Source of the DNA: Siphonodentalium dalli
Lineage: Eukaryota > Mollusca > Scaphopoda > Gadilida > Siphonodentaliidae
Assembly: GCA_032622095.1 (NCBI GenBank)
Contig: CP136069.1
Coordinates: forward strand, 7,272,036-7,336,035
Length of the DNA: 64,000 bases
Reading direction: 5' to 3'
Part shown: positions 33,760 to 49,000 of the stretch, piece by piece
Position numbering within the stretch: position 1 is the stretch's first letter
How the letters are laid out: each line of letters opens with the position of its first letter
Translations under genes and position numbers: made by a program
Notes under the pieces: model-generated
What the model was told of the DNA's origin: nothing
The model's input: the letters and a program-made list of their open reading frames with translations, nothing else
The model's database searches: none

Positions 33760-35833
33760 TGTGACATGGCATATATTTTATATATGTTATCTGGGGGTTC
33801 AATGGTATGTGACATGGTATATATTTTATATATGTTATCTGGGGGTTCAATGGTATGTGACATGGTATATATTTTATATATGTTATCTGGGGGTTCAATG
33901 GTATGTGACATGGCATATATTTTATATATGTTATCTGTGGGTTCAATGGTATGTAACATGGCATATATTTTATATATGTGATCTGGGGGTTCAATGGTAT
34001 ATAACATGGCATATATTTTATATGTGTTATCTGGGGGTTCAATGGTATTGGTATGTGACATGGCATATATTTTATATATGTTATCTGGGGGTTCAATGGT
34101 AATGGTATGTGACATGGCATATATTTTATATATGTTATCTGGGGGTTCAATGGTATTGGTATGTGACATGGCATATATTTTATATATGTTATCTGGGGGT
34201 TCAATGGTAATGGTATGTGACATGGCATATATTTTATATATGTTATCTGGGGGTTCAATGGTATTGGTATGTGACATGGCATATATTTTATATATGTTAT
34301 CTGGGGGTTCAATGGTATGTGACATGGCATATATTTTATATGTGTTATCTGGGGGTTCAATGGTATTGGTATGTGACATGGCATATATTTTATATATGTT
34401 ATCTGGGGGTTCAATGGTAATGGTATGTGACATGGCATATATTTTATATATGTTATCTGGGGGTTCAATGGTATTGGTATGTGACATGGCATATATTTTA
34501 TATATGTTATCTGGGGGTTCAATGGTAATGGTATGTGACATGGCATATATTTTATATATGTTATCTGGGGGTTCAATGGTATTGGTATGTGACATGGCAT
34601 ATATTTTATATATGTTATCTGGGGGTTCAATGGTATGTGACATGGCATATATTTTATATGTGTTATCTGGGGTTCAATGGTATATAACATGGCATATATT
34701 TTATATATGTTATCTGGGGGTTCAATGGTATGTGACATGGCATATATTTTATATATGTTATCTGGGGTTCAATGGTATGTGACATGGCATATATTTGATA
34801 TATGTTATCTGGGGGTTCAATGGTATTGGTATGTGACATGGCATATATTTTATATATCTTATCTGGGGGTTCAATGGTATGTGACATGGCATATATTTTA
34901 TATGTGTTATCTGGGGTTCAATGGTATATAACATGGCATATATTTTATATATGTTATCTGGGGGTTCAATGGTATGTGACATGGCATATATTTTATATAT
35001 GTTATCTGGTGGTTCATGGTATATAACATGGCATATATTTGATATATGTTATCTGGGGGTTTCAATGGTATGTGACATGGCATATATTTTATATATGTTA
35101 TCTGGTGGTTCATGGTATATAACATGGCATATATTTGATATATGTTATCTGGGGGTTTCAATGGTATATAACATGGCATATATTTTATATATGTTATCTG
35201 GTGACATGGCATATATTTTATATATGTTATCTGGGGGTTCAATGGTATGTGACATGGCATATATTTTATATATGTTATCTGGGGGTTCAATGGTATTGGT
35301 ATGTGACATGGCATATATTTTATATAATTATGTAATCTGGGGGTTCAATGGTATGTGACATGGCATATATTTTATATATGTTATCTGGGGGTTCAATGGT
35401 ATTGGTATGTGACATGGCATATATTTGATATAATTATGTGATCTGTGGGTTCAATGGTATGTGACATGGCATATATTTTATATATGTTATCTGGGGGTTC
35501 AATGGTATGTGACATGGCATATATTTTATATATGTTATCTGGGGGTTCAATGGTATATAACATGGCATATATTTTATATATGTTATCTGGGGGTTCAATG
35601 GTATGTAACATGGCATATATTTTATATAAGTAATCTGGGGGTTCAATGGTATATAACATGGCATATATTTTATATATGTGATCTGGGGGTTCAATGGTAT
35701 GTAACATGGCATATATTTTATATATGTTATCTGGGGGTTTGATGGTATATAACATGGCATATATTTTATATATGTTATCTGGTGACATGGCATATATTTT
35801 ATATATGTTATCTGGGGGTTCAATGGTATGTGA
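33760..35833 (+). repeat. ~2.07-kb higher-order copy, repeated at about 37914-39986
   Basis: The order of variant units is the same in both copies at a constant offset of 4154-4155 bp, including irregular units such as GGTGGTTCATGG and the truncated junction TCTGGTGACATGG. The second copy ends at the assembly gap and has extra small indels in its last ~450 bp. Confidence 0.8.
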
Positions 35834-36560
35834 CATGGCATATATTTTATATATGTTATCTGGGGGTTCAATGGTATTGGTATGTGACATGGCATATATT
35901 TTATATAATTATGTAATCTGGGGGTTCAATGGTATGTGACATGGCATATATTTTATATATGTTATCTGGGGGTTCAATGGTATTGGTATGTGACATGGCA
36001 TATATTTGATATAATTATGTGATCTGTGGGTTCAATGGTATGTGACATGGCATATATTTTATATATGTTATCTGGGGGTTCAATGGTATGTGACATGGCA
36101 TATATTTTATATATGTTATCTGGGGGTTCAATGGTATATAACATGGCATATATTTTATATATGTTATCTGGGGGTTCAATGGTATGTAACATGGCATATA
36201 TTTTATATAAGTAATCTGGGGGTTCAATGGTATATAACATGGCATATATTTTATATATGTGATCTGGGGGTTCAATGGTATGTAACATGGCATATATTTT
36301 ATATAAGTTATCTGGGGGTTCAATGGTATATAACATGGCATATATTTTATATATGTTATCTGGGGGTTCAATGGTATGTGACATGGCATATATTTTATAT
36401 ATGTTATCTGGGGGTTCAATGGTATGTAACATGGCATATATTTTATATATGTGATCTGGGGGTTCAATGGTATGTAACATGGCATATATTTTATATATGT
36501 TATCTGGGGGTTCAATGGTATGTGACATGGCATATATTTTATATAAGTAATATGGGGGTT
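35400..36560 (+). repeat. Tandem ~581-bp higher-order repeat in the satellite
   Basis: The segment starting with the irregular unit GATATAATTATGTGATCTG near 35420 recurs near 36001 with the same series of units for several hundred bases, offset 581 bp. It recurs a third time near 39570. Confidence 0.7.
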
Positions 36561-39500
36561 CAATGGTATATAACATGGCATATATTTTATATGTGTTATC
36601 TGGGGGTTCAATGGTATGTAACATGGCATATATTTTATATATGTTATCTGGGGGTTCAATGGTATGTGACATGGCATATATTTTATATATGTGATCTGGG
36701 GGGTTCAATGGTATGTAACATGGCATATATTTTATATATGTTATCTGGGGGTTCAATGGTATGTAACATGGCATATATTTTATATATGTTATCTGGGGGT
36801 TCAATGGTATGTGACATGGTATATATTTTATATATGCTATCTGGGGGTTCAATGGTATATAACATGGCATATATTTTATATATGTTATCTGGGGGTTCAA
36901 TGGTATGTAACATGGCATATATTTTATATATGTTATCTGGGGGTTCAATGGTATGTGACATGGTATATATTTTATATATGCTATCTGGGGGTTCAATGGT
37001 ATATAACATGGCATATATTTTATATATGTTATCTGGGGGTTCAATGGTATGTAACATGGCATATATTTTATATATGTGATCTGGGGGTTCAATGGTATGT
37101 AACATGGCATATATTTTATATATGTTATCTGGGGGTTCAATGGTATGTAACATGGCATATATTTTATATATGTTATCTGGGGGTTCAATGGTATGTGACA
37201 TGGCATATATTTTATATATGTTATCTGGGGGTTCAATGGTATGTAACATGGTATATATTTTATATATGTTATCTGGGGTTCAATGGTATATAACATGGCA
37301 TATATTTTATATATGCTATCTGGGGGTTTCAATGGTATATAACATGGCATATATTTTATATATGTGATCTGGGGGTTCAATGGTATGTAACATGGCATAT
37401 ATTTTATATATGTTATCTGGGGGTTCAATGGTATGTAACATGGCATATATTTTATATATGTTATCTGGGGGTTCAATGGTATGTGACATGGTATATATTT
37501 TATATATGCTATCTGGGGGTTCAATGGTATATAACATGGCATATATTTTATATATGTTATCTGGGGGTTCAATGGTATGTGACATGGCATATATTTTATA
37601 TATGTGATCTGGGGGTTCAATGGTTTGTAACATGGCATATATTTTATATATGTTATCTGGGGGTTCAATGGTATATAACATGGCATATATTTTATATATG
37701 TTATCTGGGGGTTCAATGGTATGTGACATGGCATATATTTTATATATGTTATCTGGGGGTTCAATGGTATGTGACATGGCATATATTTTATATATGTGAT
37801 CTGGGGGTTCAATGGTTTGTAACATGTCATATATTTTATATATGTTATCTGGGGGGTTCAATGGTATGTGACATGGCATATATTTTATATATGTTATCTG
37901 GGGGTTCAATGGTATGTGACATGGCATATATTTTATATATGTTATCTGGGGGTTCAATGGTATGTGACATGGTATATATTTTATATATGTTATCTGGGGG
38001 TTCAATGGTATGTGACATGGTATATATTTTATATATGTTATCTGGGGGTTCAATGGTATGTGACATGGCATATATTTTATATATGTTATCTGTGGGTTCA
38101 ATGGTATGTAACATGGCATATATTTTATATATGTGATCTGGGGGTTCAATGGTATATAACATGGCATATATTTTATATGTGTTATCTGGGGGTTCAATGG
38201 TATTGGTATGTGACATGGCATATATTTTATATATGTTATCTGGGGGTTCAATGGTAATGGTATGTGACATGGCATATATTTTATATATGTTATCTGGGGG
38301 TTCAATGGTATTGGTATGTGACATGGCATATATTTTATATATGTTATCTGGGGGTTCAATGGTAATGGTATGTGACATGGCATATATTTTATATATGTTA
38401 TCTGGGGGTTCAATGGTATTGGTATGTGACATGGCATATATTTTATATATGTTATCTGGGGTTCAATGGTATGTGACATGGCATATATTTTATATGTGTT
38501 ATCTGGGGGTTCAATGGTATTGGTATGTGACATGGCATATATTTTATATATGTTATCTGGGGGTTCAATGGTAATGGTATGTGACATGGCATATATTTTA
38601 TATATGTTATCTGGGGGTTCAATGGTATTGGTATGTGACATGGCATATATTTTATATATGTTATCTGGGGGTTCAATGGTAATGGTATGTGACATGGCAT
38701 ATATTTTATATATGTTATCTGGGGGTTCAATGGTATTGGTATGTGACATGGCATATATTTTATATATGTTATCTGGGGGTTCAATGGTATGTGACATGGC
38801 ATATATTTTATATGTGTTATCTGGGGTTCAATGGTATATAACATGGCATATATTTTATATATGTTATCTGGGGGTTCAATGGTATGTGACATGGCATATA
38901 TTTTATATATGTTATCTGGGGTTCAATGGTATGTGACATGGCATATATTTGATATATGTTATCTGGGGGTTCAATGGTATTGGTATGTGACATGGCATAT
39001 ATTTTATATATCTTATCTGGGGGTTCAATGGTATGTGACATGGCATATATTTTATATGTGTTATCTGGGGTTCAATGGTATATAACATGGCATATATTTT
39101 ATATATGTTATCTGGGGGTTCAATGGTATGTGACATGGCATATATTTTATATATGTTATCTGGTGGTTCATGGTATATAACATGGCATATATTTGATATA
39201 TGTTATCTGGGGGTTTCAATGGTATGTGACATGGCATATATTTTATATATGTTATCTGGTGGTTCATGGTATATAACATGGCATATATTTGATATATGTT
39301 ATCTGGGGGTTTCAATGGTATATAACATGGCATATATTTTATATATGTTATCTGGTGACATGGCATATATTTTATATATGTTATCTGGGGGTTCAATGGT
39401 ATGTGACATGGCATATATTTTATATATGTTATCTGGGGGTTCAATGGTATTGGTATGTGACATGGCATATATTTTATATAATTATGTAATCTGGGGGTTC

Positions 39501-39986
39501 AATGGTATGTGACATGGCATATATTTTATATATGTTATCTGGGGGTTCAATGGTATTGGTATGTGTGACATGGCATATATTTGATATAATTATGTCGATC
39601 TGTGGGGTTCAATGGTATGTGACATGGCATATATTTTATATATGTTATCTGGGGGTTCAATGGTATGTGACATGGCATATATTTTATATATGTTATCTGG
39701 GGGTTCATGGTATATAACATGGCATATATTTTATATATGTTATCTGGGGGTTCAATGGTATGTAACATGGCATATATTTTATATAAGTAATCTGGGGGTT
39801 CAATGGTATATAACATGGCATATATTTTATATATGTGATCTGGGGGTTCAATGGTATGTAACATGGCATATATTTTATATATGTTATCTGGGGGTTTGAT
39901 GGTATATAACATGGCATATATTTTATATATGTTATCTGGTGACATGGCATATATTTTATATATGTTATCTGGGGGTTCAATGGTAT

Positions 39987-40086
39987 NNNNNNNNNNNNNN
40001 NNNNNNNNNNNNNNNNNNNNNNNNNNNNNNNNNNNNNNNNNNNNNNNNNNNNNNNNNNNNNNNNNNNNNNNNNNNNNNNNNNNNNN
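39987..40086. other. Assembly gap of 100 N
   Basis: Exactly 100 N, the conventional size for a gap of unknown length. The satellite is plus-oriented before it and minus-oriented after it. Confidence 0.99.
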
Positions 40087-43000
40087 CATTGAACCCCCAG
40101 ATAACATATATAAAAATATATGCCATGTCACATACCATTGAACCCCCAGATAACATATATAAAATATATGCCATGTTACATACCATTGAACCCCCAGATA
40201 ACATATATAAAAATATATACCATGTCACATACCATTGAACCCCCAGATAACATATATAAAATATATGCCATGTTACATACCATTGAACCCCCAGATAACA
40301 TATATAAAATATATGCCATGTCACATACCATTGAACCCCCAGATAACATATATAAAATATATACCATGTCACATACCATTGAACCCCCAGATAACATATA
40401 TAAAATATATGCCATGTTACATCATACCATTGAACCCCCAGATAACATATATAAAATATATGCCATGTTACATACCATTGAACCCCCAGATAACATTATA
40501 AAATATATGCCATGTCACATACCATTGAACCCCCAGATAACATATATAAAATATATGCCATGTTACATCATACCATTGAACCCCAGATAACATATATAAA
40601 ATATATGCCATGTCACATACCATTGAACCCCCAGATAACATATATATAAATATATGCCATGGTATATACCATTGAACCCCCAGATAACATATATAAAATA
40701 TATGCCATGTCACATACCATTGAACCCCCAGATAACATATATAAAATATATGCCATGTCACATACCATTGAACCCCCAGATAACATATATAAAATATATG
40801 CCATGTTATATACCATTGAACCCCCAGATAACATATATAAAATATATGCCATGTCACATACCATTGAACCCCCAGATAGCATATATAAAATATATGCCAT
40901 GTTACATACCATTGAACCCCCAGATCACATATATAAAATATATGCCATGTCACATACCATTGAACCCCAGATCACATATATAAAATATATGCCATGTCAC
41001 ATACCATTGAACCCCCAGATAACATATATAAAATATATGCCATGTTATATACCATTGAACCCCCAGATAACATATATAAAATATATACCATGTTACATAC
41101 CATTGAACCCCCAGATAACATATATAAAATATATACCATGTTACATACCATTGAACCCCCAGATAACATATATAAAATATATGCCATGTTACATACCATT
41201 GAACCCCCAGATAACATATATAAAATATATACCATGTCACATACCATTCAACCCCCAGATAACATATATAAAATATATACCATGTTACATACCATTGAAC
41301 CCCCAGATAACATATATAAAATATATGCCATGTCACATACCATTGAACCCCCAGATAACATATATAAAATATATACCATGTTACATAGCATTGAACCCCC
41401 ATATCACATATATCAAATATATGCCATGTTATATACCATTGAACCCCCCAGATAACATATATAAAATATATGCCATGTCACATACCATTGAACCCCCAGA
41501 TAACATATATCAAATATATGCCATGTCACATACCATTGAAACCCCCAGATAGCATATATAAAATATATGCCATGTCACATCATACCATTGAACCCCCAGA
41601 TAACATATATCAAATATATGCCATGTCACATACCATTGAACCCCCAGATCACATATATAAAATATATGCCATGTCACATACCATTGAACCCCCAGATCAC
41701 ATATATAAAATATATACCATGTTACATAGCATTGAACCCCCATATCACATATATCAAATATATGCCATGTTATATACCATTGAAACCCCCAGATAGCATA
41801 TATAAAATATATACCATGTTACATAGCATTGAACCCCCATATCACATATATCAAATATATGCCATGTCACATACCATTGAAACCCCCAGATAGCATATAT
41901 AAAATATATGCCATGTCACATACCATTGAACCCCCAGATCACATATATAAAATATATACCATGTTACATAGCATTGAACCCCCATATCACATATATCAAA
42001 TATATGCCATGTTATATACCATTGAAACCCCCAGATCACATATATAAAATATATACCATGTTACATAGCATTGAACCCCCATATCACATATATCAAATAT
42101 ATGCCATGTCACATACCATTGAACCCCCAGATAACATATATAAAATATATGCCATGTCACATACCATTGAACCCCCCAGATAACATATATAAAATATATG
42201 CCATGTCACATACCATTGAAACCCCCAGATAGCATATATAAAATATATGCCATGTCACATACCATTGAAACCCCCAGATAGCATATATAAAATATATGCC
42301 ATGTCACATACCATTGAAACCCCCAGATAACATATATAAAATATATGCCATGTCACATACCATTGAAACCCCCAGATAGCATATATAAAATATATGCCAT
42401 GTCACATTACCATTGAACCCCCAGATAACATATATAAAATATATGCCATGTCACATACCATTGAACCCCCAGATAACATATATCAAATATATGCCATGTC
42501 ACATACCATTGAAACCCCCAGATAGCATATATAAAATATATGCCATGTCACATACCATTGAACCCCCAGATAACATATATCAAATATATGCCATGTCACA
42601 TACCATTGAACCCCCCAGATAACATATATCAAATATATGCCATGTCACATACCATTGAACCCCCAGATAGCATATATAAAATATATGCCATGTCACATAC
42701 CCATTGAACCCCCAGATAACATATATAAAATATATGCCATGTCACATACCATTGAACCCCCAGATAACATATATAAAATATATGCCATGTCACATACCTT
42801 TGAACCCCCAGATAAAATATATCAAATATATGCCATGTCACATACCATTGAACCCCCAGATAGCATATATAAAAATATATGCCATGTCACATACCATTGA
42901 ACCCCCAGATAACATATATCAAATATATGCCATGTCACATACCATTGAACCCCCAGATAACATATATCAAATATATGCCATGTCACATACCATTGAAACC

Positions 43001-46000
43001 CCCAGATAGCATATATAAAATATATGCCATGTCACATACCATTGAAACCCCCAGATCACATATATAAAATATATACCATGTTACATACCATTGAACCCCC
43101 AGATCACATATATAAAATATATGCCATGTCACATACCATTGAACCCCCAGATAACATATATCAAATATATGCCATGTCACATACCATTGAACCCCCAGAT
43201 AACATATATCAAATATATGCCATGTCACATACCATTGAAACCCCCAGATAACATATATAAAATATATGCCATGTTATATACCATTGAACCCCCAGATAAC
43301 ATATATACAATATATGCCATGTTATATACCATTGAACCCCCAGATAACATATATAAAATATATGCCATGTCACATACCATTGAACCCCCAGATAACATAT
43401 ATAAAATATATGCCATGTTATATACCATTGAACCCCCAGATAACATATATAAAATATATGCCATGTTACATACCATTGAACCCCCAGATCACATATATAA
43501 AATATATGCCATGTTATATACCATTGAACCCCCAGATAACATATATAAAATATATGCCATGTCACATCATACCATTGAACCCCCAGATAACATATATAAA
43601 ATATATGCCATGTTACATAGCATTGAACCCCCAGATAACATATATCAAATATATGCCATGTCACATAGCATTGAACCCCCAGATAACATATATCAAATAT
43701 ATGCCATGTTACATAGCATTGAACCCCCAGATAACATATATAAAATATATGCCATGTCACATAGCATTGAACCCCCAGATAACATATATAAAATATATGC
43801 CATGTCACATACCATTGAACCCCCAGATAACATATATAAAATATATGCCATGTCACATACCATTGAACCCCCAGATAACATATATAAAATATATGCCATG
43901 TCACATACCATTGAACCCCCAGATAACATATATAAAATATATGCCATGTCACATACCATTGAACCCCAGATAACATATATAAAATATATGCCATGTCACA
44001 TACCATTGAACCCCAGATCACATATATAAAATATATGCCATGTTACATAGCATTGAACCCCCAGATCACATATATCAAATATATGCCATGTTATATACCA
44101 TTGAACCCCCAGATCACATATATAAAATATATGCCATGGTATATACCATTGAACCCCCAGATAACATATATAAAATATATTCCATGTCACATACCATTGA
44201 ACCCCCAGATAACATATATAAAATATATGCCATGTTATATACCATTGAACCCCCCAGATCACATATATAAAATATATGCCATGTTACATACCATTGAACC
44301 CCCAGATAACATATATAAAATATATGCCATGTCACATACCATTGAACCCCCAGATAACATATATCAAATATATGCCATGTCACATACCATTGAACCCCAC
44401 AGATCACATAATTATATCAAATATATGCCATGTCACATACCATTGAACCCCCAGATAACATATATAAAATATATGCCATGTTACATAGCATTGAACCCCC
44501 CAGATAACATATATAAAATATATGCCATGTCACATACCATTGAACCCACAGATCACATAATTATATCAAATATATGCCATGTTATATACCATTGAACCCA
44601 CAGATCACATAATTATATCAAATATATGCCATGTTATATACCATTGAACCCCCAGATCACATATATAAAATATATGCCATGTCACATACCATTGAACCCA
44701 CAGATCACATAATTATATCAAATATATGCCATGTTATATACCATTGAACCCCCAGATCACATATATAAAATATATGCCATGGTATATACCATTGAACCCC
44801 CAGATCACATATATAAAATATATGCCATGTTATATACCATTGAACCCCCAGATTACTTATATAAAATATATGCCATGTTATATACCATTAAACCCCCAGA
44901 TTACTTTATATAAAATATATGCCATGTCACATACCATTGAACCCACAGATCACATAATTATATCAAATATATGCCATGTTATATACCATTGAACCCACAG
45001 ATCACATAATTATATCAAATATATGCCATGTTATATACCATTGAACCCCCAGATCACATATATAAAATATATGCCATGTCACATACCATTGAACCCACAG
45101 ATCACATAATTATATCAAATATATGCCATGTTATATACCATTGAACCCCCAGATCACATATATAAAATATATGCCATGTTATATACCATTGAACCCCCAG
45201 ATAACATATATCAAATATATGCCATGTTATATACCATTGAACCCCAGATCACATATATAAAATATATGCCATGTTATATGCCATGTCACCAGATCACATA
45301 TATAAAATATATGCCATGTCACATACCATTGAACCCCCAGATAACATATATAAAATATATGCCATGTCACATACCATTGAACCCCCAGATAACATATATA
45401 AAATATATGCCATGTCACATACCATTGAACCCCCAGATAACATATATAAAATATATGCCATGTCACATACCATTGAACCCCCAGATAACATATATAAAAT
45501 ATATACCATGTTACATACCATTGAACCCCCAGATCACATATATAAAATATATGCCATGTTATATACCATTGAAACCCCCAGATAACATATATAAAATATA
45601 TACCATGTCACATACCATTGAACCCCCCAGATAACATATATAAAATATATACCATGTCACATACCATTGAACCCCCAGATAACATATATAAAATATATGC
45701 CATGTTACATCATACATTGAACCCCCAGATAACATATATAAAATATATGCCATGTTACATACCATTGAACCCCCCAGATAACATATATAAAATATATACC
45801 ATGTCACATACCATTGAACCCCCCAGATAACATATATAAAATATATGCCATGTTACATACCATTGAACCCCCAGATAACATATATAAAATATATGCCATG
45901 TCACATACCATTGAACCCCCAGATAACATATATAAAATATATGCCATGTTTACATACCATTGAACCCCCAGATAACATATATAAAATATATACCATGTCA

Positions 46001-49000
46001 CATACCATTGAACCCCCAGATAACATATATAAAATATATGCCATGTTACATACCATTGAACCCCCAGATAACATATATAAAATATATGCCATGTCACATA
46101 CCATTGAACCCCCAGATAACATATATAAAATATATACCATGTCACATACCATTGAACCCCCAGATAACATATATAAAATATATGCCATGTTACATCATAC
46201 CATTGAACCCCCAGATAACATATATAAAATATATTGCCATGTTACATACCATTGAACCCCCAGATAACATATATAAAATATATGCCATGTCACATACCAT
46301 TGAACCCCCAGATAACATATATAAAATATATGCCATGTTATATACCATTGAACCCCCAGATAACATATATAAAATATATACCATGTCACATACCATTGAA
46401 CCCCCAGATAACATATATAAAATATATGCCATGTTACATACCATTGAACCCCCAGATAACATATATAAAATATATACCATGTCACATACCATTGAACCCC
46501 CAGATAACATATATAAAATATATGCCATGTCACATACCATTGAACCCCAGATCACATATATAAAATATATGCCATGTTACATACCATTGAACCCCCAGAT
46601 AACATATATAAAATATATGCCATGTCACATACCATTGAACCCCCAGATAACATATATAAAATATATGCCATGTTATATACCATTGAACCCCCAGATAACA
46701 TATATAAAATATATGCCATGTCACATACCATTGAACCCCCAGATAACATATATAAAATATATGCCATGTTACATACCATTGAACCCCCAGATAACATATA
46801 TAAAATATATACCATGTCACATACCATTGAACCCCCAGATAACATATATAAAAATATATGCCATGTCACATACCATTGAACCCCCAGATAACATATATAA
46901 AAATATATACCATGTCACATACCATTGAACCCCCAGATAACATATATAAAATATATGCCATGTTACATACCATTGAACCCCCCAGATAACATATATAAAA
47001 TATATACCATGTCACATACCATTGAACCCCCAGATAACATATATAAAATATATGCCATGTTACATACCATTGAACCCCCAGATAACATATATAAAATATA
47101 TGCCATATCACATACCATTGAACCCCCAGATAACATATATAAAATATATGCCATGTTACATACCATTGAACCCCCAGATAACATATATAAAATATATACC
47201 ATGTCACATACCATTGAACCCCCAGATAACATATATAAAATATATGCCATGTTACATACCATTGAACCCCCAGATAACATATATAAAATATATGCCATGT
47301 CACATACCATTGAACCCCCAGATAACATATATAAAATATATACCATGTCACATACCATTGAACCCCCAGATAACATATATAAAATATATGCCATGTTACA
47401 TCATACCATTGAACCCCCAGATAACATATATAAAATATATGCCATGTTACATACCATTGAACCCCCAGATAACATATATAAAATATATGCCATGTCACAT
47501 ACCATTGAACCCCCCAGATAACATATATAAAATATATGCCATGTTATATACCATTGAACCCCCCAGATCACATATATAAAATATATGCCATGTTACATAC
47601 CATTGAACCCCCAGATAACATATATAAAATATATGCCATGTCACATACCATTGAACCCCCAGATAACATATATAAAATATATGCCATGTTATATACCATT
47701 GAACCCCCAGATCACATATATAAAATATATGCCATGTTACATACCATTGAACCCCCAGATAACATATATAAAAATATATGCCATGTCACATACCATTGAA
47801 CCCCCAGATAACATATATAAAATATATGCCATGTTATATACCATTGAACCCCCAGATCACATATATAAAATATATGCCATGTTACATACCATTGAACCCC
47901 CAGATAACATATATAAAATATATGCCATGTCACATACCATTGAACCCCCAGATAACATATATCAAATATATGCCATGTCACATACCATTGAACCCCCAGA
48001 TAACATATATAAAATATATGCCATGTTACATACCATTGAACCCCCAGATCACATATATAAAATATAAGCCATGTTATATACCATTGAACCCCCAGATCAC
48101 ATATATAAAATATATGCCATGGTATATACAATTGAACCCCCAGATCACATATATAAAATATATGCCATGTTATATACCATTGAAACCCCCAGATTACTTA
48201 TATAAAATATATGCCATGTTATATACCATTAAACCCCCAGATTACTTTATATAAAATATATGCCCATGTTATATACCATTGAACCCCCAGATCACATATA
48301 TAAAATATATGCCATGTTATATACCATTGAACCCCCAGATCACATATATAAAATATATGCCATGTTACAAACCATTGAACCCCCCAGATAACATATATAA
48401 AATATATGCCATGTTACATACCATTGAACCCCCAGATAACATATATAAAATATATGCCATGTTATATACCATTGAACCCCCCAGATAACATATATAAAAT
48501 ATATGCCATGTTATATACCATTGAACCCCCAGATAACATATATCAAATATATGCCATGTCACATACCATTGAACCCCCCAGATAACATATATAAAATATA
48601 TGCCATGTCACATACCATTGAACCCACAGATAACATATATAAAATATATGCCATGTCACATACCATTGAACCCCCAAGATCACATATATCAAATATATGC
48701 CATGTTATATACCATTGAACCCCCAGATCACATATATAAAATATATGCCATGTTACATACCATTGAACCCCCAGATCACATATATAAAATATATGCCATG
48801 TTATATACCATTGAACCCCCAGATCACATATATAAAATATATGCCATGTTACAAACCATTGAACCCCCAGATAACATATATAAAATGTATGCCATGTTAT
48901 ATACCATTGAACCCCCAGATAACATATATAAAATATATGCCATGTCACATACCATTGAACCCCCAGATAACATATATAAAATATATGCCATGTCACATAC

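Larger units (their letters stand above)
25391..39986 (+). repeat. 48-bp satellite, first block, plus orientation
   Basis: The unit reads CTGGGGGTTCAATGGTATGT, then GACATGGCATATATTTTATATATGTTAT in shorter stretches, 48 bp in all. Variants involve TGTGAC/TGTAAC/TATAAC, TTTTATA/TTTGATA, GTTAT/GTGAT and GGGGG/GGGG. Because 48 is divisible by three and several frames lack stops, very long open frames arise on both strands, the longest 1698 codons (29547-34643, minus). They are not genes. Multi-unit higher-order repeats are visible. Confidence 0.95.

Noticed and set aside
25391-39986. Telomeric or subtelomeric repeat
   Set aside because: The 48-bp unit contains no TTAGGG-type motif and changes orientation within the window.
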